Shown: positions 53,535 through 63,157, numbered from the stretch's first letter. The stretch is 64,000 nt of DNA from an uncultured Subdoligranulum sp. (GCA_904374465.1 CAJFFY010000009.1:62001-126000); one strand, 5' to 3'. Numbers and translations: made by a program. Notes: a model not told the origin generated them from the letters alone.

Positions 53535-54467
53535 TCAGTCGGCAAACATGGGGGTGGACAGGTAGCGGTCGCCGGTATCGGGCAGCAGCACCACGATGGT
53601 CTTGCCCTCGTTTTCGGGACGCTTGGCCTGCTCAATGGCGGCGTGCAGCGCGGCGCCGGAGGAAATTCCCACCAGCACGCCCTCCTTGCGGCCCATCATG
53701 CGGCCGGCGGCAAAGGCCTCCTCCGTCGTAATCCGGGTGATTTCGTCATAGACGCTGGTATCCAGCACCTGGGGCACAAAGCCCGCACCGATGCCCTGAA
53801 TCTTGTGGGGACCGGCCTTGCCGCCGCTGAGCACCGCCGAATCTGCCGGTTCCACGGCCACCACCTTGACGGCAGGGTTCTTCTCTTTCAGATAACCGCC
53901 CACGCCGGTGAGGGTGCCGCCGGTGCCGGCGCCCGCCACAAAGATGTCCACCTGGCCGTCGGTATCCTCCCAGATCTCGGGGCCGGTGGTGGCACGGTGG
54001 GCCGCCGGGTTGGCGGGGTTGACAAACTGCCCCGCCACAAAGCTGTTCGGGGTCTGGGCGGCCAGTTCGTCCGCCTTGGCAATGGCGCCGGCCATGCCCT
54101 TGGCGCCCTCGGTGAGGACCAGCTCGGCGCCATAGGCCTTCATCAGCTGACGGCGCTCCACGCTCATGGTCTCGGGCATGACGATGATGACCCGGTAGCC
54201 ACGGGCTGCCGCCACCGACGCCAGACCGATGCCGGTGTTGCCGGAGGTGGGCTCGATGATCACCGAACCGGGCTTGAGTTTGCCGGTGGCCTCGGCGTCA
54301 TCGATCATCGCCTTGGCAACCCGGTCCTTGACGGACCCGGCGGGGTTGAGGTATTCCAGCTTGGCCAGCACGCGGGCCTTGAGCCCCTCGGCGGCTTCGA
54401 TGTGGGTCAGTTCCAACAGGGGGGTGTGTCCGATCAGCTGTTCGGCGGATGTATAGATCTTGCTCAT
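53535..54467 (-). CDS. cysK: cysteine synthase (O-acetylserine sulfhydrylase)
   Basis: PLP enzyme making cysteine from O-acetylserine and sulfide, 310 residues. The PLP lysine is Lys47 in NPAGSVKDR. TSGNTGIGL holds the substrate, GAGTGGTLTG binds the PLP phosphate, and GISSGAA is present near the C-terminus. AGAGGAG lies eight bases before the ATG. A 120-base leader with a short ORF ending at its start codon precedes it. Confidence 0.96.
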   Translation of the reverse strand: MSKIYTSAEQLIGHTPLLELTHIEAAEGLKARVLAKLEYLNPAGSVKDRVAKAMIDDAEATGKLKPGSVIIEPTSGNTGIGLASVAAARGYRVIIVMPETMSVERRQLMKAYGAELVLTEGAKGMAGAIAKADELAAQTPNSFVAGQFVNPANPAAHRATTGPEIWEDTDGQVDIFVAGAGTGGTLTGVGGYLKEKNPAVKVVAVEPADSAVLSGGKAGPHKIQGIGAGFVPQVLDTSVYDEITRITTEEAFAAGRMMGRKEGVLVGISSGAALHAAIEQAKRPENEGKTIVVLLPDTGDRYLSTPMFAD

Positions 54468-54574
54468 GGTGTTCGTCTCCTCTTTATGTATAAAATATGG
54501 AAAAAATGAATCAGAAACGCACGCCGGGGCAACATCGCCGGCGCGGCAGAGAGCGGATGCCCATGCTTATTCAT
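54464..54574 (-). CDS. possible 36-residue upstream ORF in the cysK leader
   Basis: ATG 54574 opens a 36-codon frame, basic and hydrophobic (ends YIKRRRTP), whose TGA overlaps the cysK ATG by four bases. GAAAGG stands only one base before its ATG, a poor spacing. It has no cysteine or serine run that would suit an attenuator. It may be chance, or a coupled leader peptide. Confidence 0.25.
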   Translation of the reverse strand: MNKHGHPLSAAPAMLPRRAFLIHFFHILYIKRRRTP

Positions 54575-54596
54575 ACCTTTCTTGTAGGATAAAGAG

Positions 54597-54625
54597 ATTG
54601 TACACCCTGCCGGGGTTTTTGTCAA
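54597..54625 (-). promoter_or_regulatory. promoter of cysK
   Basis: TTGACA (54620-54625), 17 bases, TACAAT (54597-54602) on the minus strand. Predicted start near 54590, giving a leader of about 120 bases. No terminator-type hairpin is evident in it. Confidence 0.75.
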
Positions 54626-54677
54626 TACAGGCGGGCAAATTTGCCGTATTTTTTCTGGCAGCCGCCGGGGGACTCCC

Positions 54678-54707
54678 TTGCAAAAAGCGCCCGGTCCGGT
54701 GTATAAT
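54678..54707 (+). promoter_or_regulatory. promoter of pyrG
   Basis: TTGCAA (54678-54683), 18 bases, TATAAT (54702-54707). The 5' leader is only about 35 bases, too short for the attenuator known in Bacillus pyrG. Confidence 0.7.
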
Positions 54708-54748
54708 ATATTTGTTTTGTTTTTTCGCATAGATGTGGAGGGAATTAT

Positions 54749-56395
54749 ATGGCGACGAAGTATATCTTTGTGACCGGCGGCGTGGTCTCCGGTCTGGGCA
54801 AAGGCATTACGGCGGCCAGCCTGGGACGACTGTTGAAGACCCGTGGCCTGAAGGTGGCCAGCCAGAAGCTGGACCCGTATATCAATGTGGACCCCGGCAC
54901 GATGAGCCCCTTGCAGCACGGCGAGGTGTTCGTCACCGATGACGGTACCGAAACCGACCTGGACCTGGGCCACTACGAGCGTTTTATTGACGAGAACCTG
55001 AACAAATACTCCAACCTGACCACCGGCAAGGTCTACTGGAATGTGCTGAACAAGGAACGGCAGGGTGCCTACCTGGGCCAGACGGTGCAGATCATTCCCC
55101 ATATTACCAACGAGATCAAGAGCTACATTTATAATCTGGCCAAGAGCACCGAGGCCGATGTGGTCATCACCGAGATCGGCGGCACCACCGGCGACATTGA
55201 GAGCCAGCCCTTCCTGGAGGCCATCCGCCAGGTGGGCATTGAGCAGGGCCCCGAAAACTGCTGCTACATCCATGTGGTGCTGGTTCCCTACATTTCCGGC
55301 TCCGACGAATACAAGTCCAAACCGGCCCAGCATTCCTGCAAGGAACTGCAGGGCATGGGCATCGCCCCCAACATCATCGTGCTGCGTGCCGACGGCCCCG
55401 TGGGCAACGACATCAAGCGCAAGATCAGCATGTTCTGCAATGTGCGCCCCGACTGCGTCATCGAGAACCTGACCATGCCCAGCCTGTACGAGTGCCCGCT
55501 GATGCTGGACGCCGCCGGCCTGACCAACGTGGTGGTCCGCCAGCTGCATATGACCACCCCGCCCACCGACCTGACCGAGTGGAAGGAACTGATCAGCCGC
55601 ATTGCCACCCGCAGCCGCACCTGCACCATCGCCCTGGTGGGCAAGTACGTCAAGCTGCACGACGCCTACCTGAGCGTGATGGAAAGCCTCTACCACGCCG
55701 GCTTTGAGACCGAGAGCAAGGTGGACATCAAGTGGGTGGACAGCGAAAACCTGCTGGACCAGGACCGCTGCGCCGAAGAACTGTCCGAGGTGGACGGCAT
55801 CATCCTGCCGGGCGGTTTCGGTGACCGCGGCATCGAAGGCATGATCCAGGCTGCCCAGTATGCCCGGGAGCAGCACATCCCCTACTTTGGCATCTGCCTG
55901 GGCATGCAGATCATGGTGATGGAGTACGCCCGCAACGTGCTGGGCTACGCCGACGCCAACTCCAGCGAGTTCACCCCCGACGGCGCCCACAACGTCATTG
56001 CCCTGATGCCCGACCAGCAGGGCAATATTCCCAAGGGCGGCACCATGCGCCTGGGCAAGTACCCCTGCACCATCCAGCCCGACACCACCATGGCCCGCTG
56101 CTACGGCAAGCTGGACATCGACGAGCGGCATCGCCACCGCTACGAGTTCAACAACGACTACCGTGCCGAGTTTGAGGAAAAGGGCCTGACCATTGCAGGC
56201 ACCAGCCCCGACGGACGTCTGGTGGAAGCGGTGGAGATCACCGACCGTCCCTTCCATGTGGGTGTGCAGTTCCACCCCGAGTTCAAGAGCCGTCCCAACC
56301 GCGCCCATCCCCTCTTCAAGGGTTTTGTGGCCGCGGCTCTGCAGTACCAGACCGAACACGCCCCCACCGGCCATCACGTGATGATGGACCAGTAA
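54749..56395 (+). CDS. pyrG: CTP synthase
   Basis: Converts UTP to CTP with glutamine or ammonia. 548 residues. The synthetase domain starts FVTGGVVSGLGKGITAASLG (6-25 region, P-loop) with QKLDPYINVDPGTMSP; the C-terminal class I glutaminase has the nucleophile in GICLGMQ (near 387) and the His-Glu pair in FHPEFKSRP near the end. GGAGGG lies seven bases before the ATG. Stands alone between its promoter and terminator. Confidence 0.98.
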   Translation: MATKYIFVTGGVVSGLGKGITAASLGRLLKTRGLKVASQKLDPYINVDPGTMSPLQHGEVFVTDDGTETDLDLGHYERFIDENLNKYSNLTTGKVYWNVLNKERQGAYLGQTVQIIPHITNEIKSYIYNLAKSTEADVVITEIGGTTGDIESQPFLEAIRQVGIEQGPENCCYIHVVLVPYISGSDEYKSKPAQHSCKELQGMGIAPNIIVLRADGPVGNDIKRKISMFCNVRPDCVIENLTMPSLYECPLMLDAAGLTNVVVRQLHMTTPPTDLTEWKELISRIATRSRTCTIALVGKYVKLHDAYLSVMESLYHAGFETESKVDIKWVDSENLLDQDRCAEELSEVDGIILPGGFGDRGIEGMIQAAQYAREQHIPYFGICLGMQIMVMEYARNVLGYADANSSEFTPDGAHNVIALMPDQQGNIPKGGTMRLGKYPCTIQPDTTMARCYGKLDIDERHRHRYEFNNDYRAEFEEKGLTIAGTSPDGRLVEAVEITDRPFHVGVQFHPEFKSRPNRAHPLFKGFVAAALQYQTEHAPTGHHVMMDQ

Positions 56396-56404
56396 TTTCT
56401 GTCC

Positions 56405-56443
56405 AAAACAGCCCCGCCGCAGAAACTGCGGCGGGGCTGTTTT
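56405..56443. terminator. bidirectional terminator between pyrG and gltA
   Basis: 18-base perfect arms AAAACAGCCCCGCCGCAG / CTGCGGCGGGGCTGTTTT, loop AAA. Serves pyrG on the plus strand; the convergent gltA could use it too. Confidence 0.9.
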
Positions 56444-56530
56444 GTATTGCATTTTGTAAATTTTTCCCGTTGCCCTTTCCCGGGCCGGTCCGTTGCAAGT
56501 TCTTTGCCAGCTTTCTTTCAAGAAAGCAGG

Positions 56531-57886
56531 TCAGCGGTCCTGCAGGGGCACATACTCCCGGGGTACCATGATGCTCTGGTAAGCGGGACGGATGATCTTG
56601 TCCATGTTGACCAGCTCCTCCATCCGGTGGGCCGACCAGCCCACAATGCGGGCCACGGCAAAGATGGGGGTATACAGCTCCACGGGAATGCCCAGCATGT
56701 CATAGACAAAGCCGGAGTAGAAGTCCACGTTGGTGGAAACGCCCTTGTAGATATGCCGCTTTTCGGCGATGACCTGGGGAGCCAGTCGCTCGATGGTGTT
56801 GTAGTATTCAAAGTCGCGGTCGCGGCCCTTGGCGTCGGCCAGCTGGTGGACAAAGTTCTTGAACACCACGGCACGGGGGTCGCTGAGGGAGTACACCGCG
56901 TGGCCCATACCGTAGATCAGACCCTTCTGGTCAAAGGCCTGCCGGTCCACAATCTTGCCCAGGTAATCCCGCATGGCGTCCTCGTCGGTGGGATCCGCCA
57001 CATGGGCGCGCACATCGTCCATCATGTGCATGACCTTGATGTTGGCACCGCCGTGCTTGGGGCCCTTCAGGCTGGACAGCGCCGCCGCAATGACCGAGTA
57101 GGTGTCCGACCCCGAGGAGGTGACCACGCGGGTGGTAAAGGTGGAGTTGTTGCCGCCGCCGTGTTCCATATGCAGCAGCAGGGCGATGTCCAGCACGTGG
57201 GCCTCCAGGTCGGTGTACTGGCGGTCGGGGCGCAGCATCTGCAGCAGGTTTTCGGCGGTGGACAGTTCGGGTTTGGGGCGGTGAATGTACATGCTGCCGT
57301 CGCACTCGTAATAATGGTAGGCATGGTAGCCGTAAACCGCCAGCATGGGGAAAACGCTGATCAGCTTAATGCACTGCTCCAGCTGGGTCTGCAGATCGCT
57401 TTTGCCGATGTCGTCGTCGTAACTGGCCAGCGTCAGCACGCTGCGGGTCAGCGAGTTCATCAGGTCCTTGCTGGGGGCTTTCATGATGACGTCCCGCACA
57501 AAGTTGGTGGGCAGGTCCCGGCACTTGGCCAGGCAGTCCTTGAAGGATTCCAGCTGGGCTTCGTTGGGCAGATCCCCCAACAGCAGCAGGTAGGCAGCTT
57601 CCTCAAAGGCATAGCGTTTGCCCCGCAGGCCGCGGATCAGATCGTAGACGTTGTAGCCGCGGTACCACAGCTTACCGTCGCAGGGAACCTGTTTACCATC
57701 CCGCTCCTCGAAGGCATCGATGCGGGAGATGTTGGTGATACCCGCCAAAACGCCCTTGCCGTCCTGGTCACGCAGGCCGCGCTTGATGTGATACTTGGCA
57801 AACAGTTCGGGGTCCACCCGGTTGTTGGTCACACATTCTTCGGTGAAGATGCGCGCTTCCTTTTCGATGGCTGCATAGTCGCTCAT
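56531..57886 (-). CDS. gltA: citrate synthase
   Basis: Condenses oxaloacetate and acetyl-CoA. About 451 residues, a longer form than the 370-residue Bacillus type. Visible: LWYRGYNVYDLI, HMEHGGGNNSTFTTRVV (catalytic-His region), GPKHGGANIKV, YGMGHAVYSLSDPRAV (second catalytic His) and VDFYSGFVYDMLGIP (catalytic Asp). ATG 57886 has GGGAGG nine bases upstream; the longer frame extends into the promoter. Transcribed alone. Confidence 0.95.
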   Translation of the reverse strand: MSDYAAIEKEARIFTEECVTNNRVDPELFAKYHIKRGLRDQDGKGVLAGITNISRIDAFEERDGKQVPCDGKLWYRGYNVYDLIRGLRGKRYAFEEAAYLLLLGDLPNEAQLESFKDCLAKCRDLPTNFVRDVIMKAPSKDLMNSLTRSVLTLASYDDDIGKSDLQTQLEQCIKLISVFPMLAVYGYHAYHYYECDGSMYIHRPKPELSTAENLLQMLRPDRQYTDLEAHVLDIALLLHMEHGGGNNSTFTTRVVTSSGSDTYSVIAAALSSLKGPKHGGANIKVMHMMDDVRAHVADPTDEDAMRDYLGKIVDRQAFDQKGLIYGMGHAVYSLSDPRAVVFKNFVHQLADAKGRDRDFEYYNTIERLAPQVIAEKRHIYKGVSTNVDFYSGFVYDMLGIPVELYTPIFAVARIVGWSAHRMEELVNMDKIIRPAYQSIMVPREYVPLQDR

Positions 57887-57977
57887 TGTAAAGACCCTCC
57901 CTTTTCCGCTGTCCCTGTGGGGCTGTTGAATTTTTTCCCATTTCTCACGATATTTTTGTACAGATCGTATACCGTTT

Positions 57978-58006
57978 ATTATAATCGGTCGGACGGGAGG
58001 TGTCAA
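57978..58006 (-). promoter_or_regulatory. consensus promoter of gltA
   Basis: TTGACA (58001-58006), 17 bases, TATAAT (57978-57983), both perfect, on the minus strand. The leader is about 85 bases with no evident hairpin. Confidence 0.85.
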
Positions 58007-58040
58007 ACAAACAAATTGTGAACATTGTTCAAATGCAATC

Positions 58041-58083
58041 AAAAAAAACACGTTCCGCACCGGCTTTCCGGCGCAGGAACGCA
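58041..58083 (-). terminator. terminator of the pyrophosphatase gene
   Basis: Arms GCGTTCCTGCGCCGG / CCGGTGCGGAACG, loop AAAG, then TTTTTTTTG on the minus strand. Confidence 0.88.
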
Positions 58084-58141
58084 CTTTCTTTTACAAAACG
58101 TAAAATTTTGTTCTGGCGGTCAACTTCCCGACCGGGAAGCT

Positions 58142-59803
58142 TTATCCCTGGCGGGCTTGCAGGGCTGCCAGCAGCGGCGGGATCAGCTGCTTTTTGCGGC
58201 TGACCACACCGGGCAGCACGGCCACACCGTCCTGGGGCTCCACATGGAAGGCATCCCGGACGATCTCCTCGGTCCCCTGGCCCCAGTACATCAGGTCGGT
58301 GCTCTGGGTCTTCATGTCGGTGAACATATAGAAGATCATGGGCAGGCCTTCCCGACGGCCGGCCTCGGGCAGGAAGGGACCCACCAGCGCCTTGGCAGCG
58401 GCACGGGACTTGTCGGTCATATAGATGGACTGCCCCACACCGAATTTGGCATCGCCGCGGCTGAAGGCCTTGAAGTCGGAGCGGAAGACATCCTCGGCAT
58501 CGCGGCCAGTGAGGTCGGCACCCGCCTCAAACATCTGCTCGGCGTAGGTGGGGATGTCCTCGCCCGCGATCTCGGCCAGGGCCTTGGCGGTGGCCTCGTC
58601 CTGCGGGGTGGAGGTGGGCGAACGGAACATCAGCGTGTCGGACAGAATGGCCGACAGCAGCAAACCGGCGATCTCCTTGGAGGGGGTCAGGTCCTGTTCC
58701 TGGTACATCTGGTAGAGGATCGTCGCCGTGCAGCCCACCGGCACATTGCGGAAATACACCGGGCCGGTGGTTTCCAGGTTGCCGATGCGGTGATGGTCGA
58801 TGATCTCGAGAATTTCCGCCTGTTCCAGGCCGTCCACCGCCTGGGTGCGCTCGTTGTGATCCACCAGGATCAACCGCTTGCGGTGGAGGTTGAGCAGGTT
58901 CCGGCGGCTGACCACACCGCAGTATTTGCCGTTCTCGTCCAGAATTGGGAAATAGCGGTGGCGGACGCTGGCCATGATCTTGCGGGCGTCCTCGATGGGG
59001 GTGTTGACGCTGAACTTCATCAGGTCATGGGTGCGCATGAAATGGCGTACCGGCACAGCGGTGGTGACCAGACGGCCGGCGGCGTAGGTGTCGTAGGGGG
59101 TGGCCAGCACGGCACAGCCCTTCTCCTGGGCGCGGGCCACGATGGTGCGGGGCACCGCCGAACCACAGCAGACGATGATGGCCGCGGCGCCGCAGTCGAT
59201 GGCACACATCTGGGTTTCGTACCGGTTGGAGACCAGCACCAGGTCGCCGGGCTTGACCAGCTCCTCCATGATTTCGGGGCTGGTGCCGATGCAGATATTG
59301 CCCTCGGTGATGCGGGCGTCGGCATTGCCCACAATCAGTTCGGCCTGCAGGGTTTCCAGCAGGTTGTGGTAGCTGGTGTTGGCAGCGGCCAGAACCCCGG
59401 TGTCGAACAGGTCCATGTTGGCGTCGGCGATGTCCTTGATGGTGATAAGGCCCTGCAGCTCGTCATTTTCGTCGGTGATGCACAGGGTGTCAATCTCCAC
59501 GTCCCGCATCAGGTTCCAGGCGGCGCGCACACTCATCTCGGCATTGATACCCGCCTGTTTGCGGATGTCGATGTCCTTGATCTGGGGGCTGACGTCGGTG
59601 CACAGGCGCGGGGCTTCAAAGCCGAAGTGCTGGAGCACAAACCGGGTTTCCCGGTTCACATGGCCGGCACGGCGGGCTTCGTATTTTCCGTTCAAACTGC
59701 CGCGGTTTTTCAGCCAGGCATAGGCCAGCGCCGAGCAAATCGAGTCGGTATCCGGGTTCTGGTGACCGATAATATTGATATGGCGCACATTTTCCATTGA
59801 CAT
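58142..59803 (-). CDS. manganese-dependent (family II) inorganic pyrophosphatase with CBS-DRTGG-CBS insert
   Basis: 553 residues, against about 310 for simple family II enzymes. DHH-type metal motifs GHQNPDTDSI (13-22) and IIDHHRIGN; the insert of about 240 residues holds CBS repeats (ITDENDELQGLITIKDIAD; FPILDENGKYCGVVSR) around a DRTGG-like domain. In known relatives adenine nucleotides bind the CBS pair: AMP and ADP inhibit, ATP or diadenosine polyphosphates activate. A C-terminal DHHA2-type domain contains the SRKKQ motif. It supplies pyrophosphate removal for biosynthesis. Confidence 0.93.
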   Translation of the reverse strand: MSMENVRHINIIGHQNPDTDSICSALAYAWLKNRGSLNGKYEARRAGHVNRETRFVLQHFGFEAPRLCTDVSPQIKDIDIRKQAGINAEMSVRAAWNLMRDVEIDTLCITDENDELQGLITIKDIADANMDLFDTGVLAAANTSYHNLLETLQAELIVGNADARITEGNICIGTSPEIMEELVKPGDLVLVSNRYETQMCAIDCGAAAIIVCCGSAVPRTIVARAQEKGCAVLATPYDTYAAGRLVTTAVPVRHFMRTHDLMKFSVNTPIEDARKIMASVRHRYFPILDENGKYCGVVSRRNLLNLHRKRLILVDHNERTQAVDGLEQAEILEIIDHHRIGNLETTGPVYFRNVPVGCTATILYQMYQEQDLTPSKEIAGLLLSAILSDTLMFRSPTSTPQDEATAKALAEIAGEDIPTYAEQMFEAGADLTGRDAEDVFRSDFKAFSRGDAKFGVGQSIYMTDKSRAAAKALVGPFLPEAGRREGLPMIFYMFTDMKTQSTDLMYWGQGTEEIVRDAFHVEPQDGVAVLPGVVSRKKQLIPPLLAALQARQG

Positions 59804-59899
59804 AGGTGATTCCTTTCTTCCCTAAAGGATGGCGGGGCAAACTCCCTCCTGCCCACAAAATGACCAAAAGTTCTTTCTCCGCACTCTATTACATTTTCT

Positions 59900-59908
59900 A
59901 TTATACCA
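59900..59908 (-). promoter_or_regulatory. extended -10 promoter of the pyrophosphatase gene
   Basis: TATAAT (59900-59905) preceded by TGG on the minus strand; no good -35. It lies 27 bases from the divergent typA -35. Confidence 0.55.
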
Positions 59909-59931
59909 CACTTTTTTGTCCTTGGCGATTC

Positions 59932-59960
59932 TTGACAATAACCGCAGTACAGCGTAAAAT
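59932..59960 (+). promoter_or_regulatory. promoter of typA
   Basis: TTGACA (59932-59937), 17 bases, TAAAAT (59955-59960). Divergent from the pyrophosphatase promoter. Confidence 0.75.
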
Positions 59961-60028
59961 AGATGCTGTATGTGGATATTGGGGGGTTGCCCCCTTGCAA
60001 CGCAAGTTCAAATAGAGAGGGAACGGAT

Positions 60029-61861
60029 ATGATTCAGGAAAATTTACGCAACGTCGCCATCATTGCCCACGTTGACCACGGCAAGACGACGCTGGTGGAC
60101 CAGATGCTCAAGCAGTCTGGTGCCTTCCGCGCCAACCAGCAGGTGGCCGAGCGCGTGATGGACTCCGGCGACATCGAGCGGGAGCGCGGCATCACCATTC
60201 TGGCCAAGAACTGCTCCTGCGTGTACAACGGCGTCAAGATCAACATCGTGGACACCCCGGGCCACGCCGACTTCGGCGGCGAGGTGGAGCGCGTTCTGAA
60301 GATGGTCAACGGCGTGCTGCTGCTGGTGGACGCCGCCGAGGGCTGCATGCCCCAGACCCGCTTTGTTCTGCAGAAAGCCCTGCAGCAGAACCTGTCGCTG
60401 GTCATTGCCGTCAACAAGATCGACCGTCCCGACGCCCGCATCAAGGAAGTCATCGACGAGATTCTGGAACTGCTGATGGACCTGGGCGCCACCGATGAGC
60501 AGCTGGACAGCCCGATGGTGTTCTGCTCCGGCCGCAACGGTACCGCCAGCTACGACTGGACCCATCCCGAGAACGGCACCGACCTGAAGCCGCTGTTCGA
60601 CACCATCCTGAAATACGTGCAGCCGCCGGAGGGCGAGCCCGACGAGCCCCTGCAGATGCTGGTGTCCAGTGTGGACTACAACGAGTTTGTGGGCCGCATG
60701 GGCGTGGGCCGGGTACAGAACGGCGTCATCAAGGTGGGTTCCCCGGTGCAGGTCTGCGACTGGCACAACCCCGACGTGCATATGACCGGCCGCATCACCA
60801 AGCTGTTTGACTTCAAGGCCAACGGCCGTGAGCCCATCGAGCAAGCTTCCGCCGGCGACATCGTGGCCTTTGCGGGTCTGCCCGACATCTCCATCGGCAA
60901 CACGCTGTGCGACCCCAGCAAGGTCCAGCCGCTGCCCTTTGTGAAGATCAACGATCCCACGGTGGAGATGACCTTCTCGGTCAACGACTCCCCCTTTGCC
61001 GGCAAGGAAGGCAAGTACGTCACCTCCCGCCAGATCCGTGACCGCCTGATGCGCGAGCTGCTGAAGGACGTCGCCTTGAAAGTGGAGGATTCCGCCACCA
61101 ACGATTCCTTCCGGGTCATGGGCCGTGGCGAAATGCACCTGTCCATCCTGATCGAGACGATGCGCCGCGAAGGTTACGAGCTGCAGGTTTCTCCCCCGCA
61201 CGTTCTGACCCATGAGGAGAACGGCAAGACGATGGAGCCCATGGAGCGGGTTGTCATCGACGTGCCCGAAACCTACCAGGGTGCCGTCATGACCGCCCTG
61301 GGTGCGCGCAAGGGCATCCTGATGAACATGCAGATGATGAACAGCCGTTCCCGTCTGGAGTTCCGTATGCCCAGCCGCGGTCTGTTCGGCTACCGCAGCC
61401 AGTTCCTGACCGACACCCACGGTGAAGGCATCATGAACACCATCTTCGACGGATACGAAGAGTGGTGCGGCGACATCCAGACCCGGTCCACCGGCTCGCT
61501 GATCAGCTTTGAAACCGGCGACGCCGTGACCTACGGGCTGTTCAACGCCCAGCAGCGCGGCACCCTGCTGGTCACCGCCGGCGAGAAAGTCTATGCCGGC
61601 CAGGTGGTGGGTTACACCCCCACCGGCGAGGACATCACCGTCAACGTCTGCAAGACCAAGCATCTGACCAACACCCGTGCTTCCGGCAGTGACGACGCCC
61701 TGCGTCTGGTGCCGGTGAGCAAGTTCAGCCTGGAGGGCTGCCTGGAATTCCTGGCGCCCGACGAACTGCTGGAGGTCACCCCGGAGAACCTGCGCATCCG
61801 CAAGCGCATCCTGGACCATGACCTGCGCATGAAGGCTGCCAGCAAGAAGAACAAAGGTTAA
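60029..61861 (+). CDS. typA: translational GTPase TypA/BipA
   Basis: EF-G-like GTPase that helps large-subunit assembly, mostly under cold or stress. 610 residues: AHVDHGKTTLVD (13-24), ERERGITIL, VDTPGHADFGGEVER, NKIDRPDAR; then beta-barrel, EF-G-like domains and the C-terminal domain special to TypA (VTPENLRIRKR). ATG 60029 has GAGAGGG seven bases upstream; the in-frame ATG at 59963 overlaps the promoter. Confidence 0.97.
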   Translation: MIQENLRNVAIIAHVDHGKTTLVDQMLKQSGAFRANQQVAERVMDSGDIERERGITILAKNCSCVYNGVKINIVDTPGHADFGGEVERVLKMVNGVLLLVDAAEGCMPQTRFVLQKALQQNLSLVIAVNKIDRPDARIKEVIDEILELLMDLGATDEQLDSPMVFCSGRNGTASYDWTHPENGTDLKPLFDTILKYVQPPEGEPDEPLQMLVSSVDYNEFVGRMGVGRVQNGVIKVGSPVQVCDWHNPDVHMTGRITKLFDFKANGREPIEQASAGDIVAFAGLPDISIGNTLCDPSKVQPLPFVKINDPTVEMTFSVNDSPFAGKEGKYVTSRQIRDRLMRELLKDVALKVEDSATNDSFRVMGRGEMHLSILIETMRREGYELQVSPPHVLTHEENGKTMEPMERVVIDVPETYQGAVMTALGARKGILMNMQMMNSRSRLEFRMPSRGLFGYRSQFLTDTHGEGIMNTIFDGYEEWCGDIQTRSTGSLISFETGDAVTYGLFNAQQRGTLLVTAGEKVYAGQVVGYTPTGEDITVNVCKTKHLTNTRASGSDDALRLVPVSKFSLEGCLEFLAPDELLEVTPENLRIRKRILDHDLRMKAASKKNKG

Positions 61862-61882
61862 TCTGCCCCAGTATAAAGCAAG

Positions 61883-61909
61883 CCCCCGGCCAGAAGGCCG
61901 GGGGTTTTT
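61883..61909 (+). terminator. terminator of typA
   Basis: CCCCCGGCC / GGCCGGGGG stem, loop AGAA, then TTTTTGT, 22 bases after the stop. Confidence 0.9.
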
Positions 61910-61912
61910 GTA

Positions 61913-63127
61913 TCAAAAGACGATGACGGTGCCGCCCTCCGGGCCTTCCACCGGGGTCCAGTTGCTGGAGCCGGCGAGGAAATCATCGATCGAGATCAAT
62001 CCATAGTCCTCGGGGCCTTTCTCATACTGCGTGGCCACAACCAGCACCCGGCCATCGCCGGTGAAGGTGACCGGATAGCCGGTGCTCTGCAAACCGGGCC
62101 GCACATCGTAGTCGGTACTGGTGGCGACATCATACACATGCATCCGGTCGCTGTTGTTGTCCACCAGCCAGTACAGTTCTCCGTCTCGTTCCATTGGGGC
62201 AAAATAGCCCACGCTTCCTGAAATTCCTGCTTCGATCTTTTGGTCACTGCCGTCCAGTCGATAGCTCACCACCTGCCCCGGCAAGTTTCCCTTGTCCGGG
62301 TTATACACAACAGTCTCGAAGTAGAGTCGGCCCTCCGCCTTTCCTAGAAACAGCATCTTGGAGATTGTTCCCTCAGCATCCACGGTTCCCTCGTATGGTT
62401 CCTCCAGCACTTTTTCCAGTTTCCCGGTGTTCAGATCCCACCAGTCATACTCGCTGGTGGCATTTTGTAATGCCGCATCAAAGGCTTCCTGTTCCTCAAA
62501 GGAGGGCAGGGGCTGCTCGGTCACACAGCGCCGCAGCAGCAGGCGGCTGCCGTCCGCCGCAAATACCCCGTCCAGCACGATATGGGGCAGCGGCAAGTCG
62601 GTGATGGCGCCGGTTTCCAGGTCAATGCGGCAGGCCACATTCTGTTCCGGCGGGTTGAACGGATTGCCCTCGACGATATAGGCCCCCCGTTCATCACACC
62701 AGGCCGGGGTCCGGGAACCCGGCAGGTTCTGCAAAGGCTGGGTGGTTGTCTCCCCGCCGTCCAACGGCACTTTGTACAGGGTATCCGCGGTGACGGCGTA
62801 GAGCGCATCCGGCTCGACGATCACATCGCTGTACACCGTGCCCGGTTCCCCAAACCGATAGAGCGTTTCCACGCTGGCGCTGGCATAGTCCAGCTTCTGG
62901 ATTTCGCCCTGCATTGCCTGATAGGTATAACAGGCTTCGCCGGTATTGCGGCGCTGCATGATGGACTGCAGATTTCCCACCACCGCGGCCGTTTCTTCCG
63001 CCGTGGTGGTTTCGGCGGGTGCTTCCTCCGTCGGGGTCGGTGCCGGGTCCGGCACCGAAGATGCCGCCGGGGTGCAGGCAGACAGACACAGGGCCAGCAA
63101 AAGAAACACAAACAGGGATTTTTTCAT
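61913..63127 (-). CDS. surface lipoprotein, probable beta-propeller, paralogue of next gene
   Basis: 404 residues with a lipoprotein signal peptide ending LSAC (Cys18), then a Pro/Thr/Glu-rich linker to about 48. The rest is a series of repeats of the type DTLYKVPLDGGET, CRIDLETGAITDLPLP, YRLDGSDQKIE, VYDVATSTDYDV, as in propeller-like WD40/DUF5050 proteins. Function unknown; perhaps binding at the cell surface. AAGGAGG precedes the ATG, 30 bases after the upstream paralogue, so the two are co-transcribed. Confidence 0.85.
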   Translation of the reverse strand: MKKSLFVFLLLALCLSACTPAASSVPDPAPTPTEEAPAETTTAEETAAVVGNLQSIMQRRNTGEACYTYQAMQGEIQKLDYASASVETLYRFGEPGTVYSDVIVEPDALYAVTADTLYKVPLDGGETTTQPLQNLPGSRTPAWCDERGAYIVEGNPFNPPEQNVACRIDLETGAITDLPLPHIVLDGVFAADGSRLLLRRCVTEQPLPSFEEQEAFDAALQNATSEYDWWDLNTGKLEKVLEEPYEGTVDAEGTISKMLFLGKAEGRLYFETVVYNPDKGNLPGQVVSYRLDGSDQKIEAGISGSVGYFAPMERDGELYWLVDNNSDRMHVYDVATSTDYDVRPGLQSTGYPVTFTGDGRVLVVATQYEKGPEDYGLISIDDFLAGSSNWTPVEGPEGGTVIVF

Positions 63128-63157
63128 CGTTTTCCTCCTTTTCCGTCAGTCGGAAGG

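Noticed and set aside
54464..56521. 685-codon minus-strand frame opposite pyrG
   Set aside because: Antisense of a highly conserved gene. Only its last 36 codons lie outside pyrG and are discussed as a possible leader ORF.
59963..60028. Longer start for typA
   Set aside because: The in-frame ATG at 59963 lies right after the -10 box and has no ribosome site; ATG 60029 has one and fits the family start.
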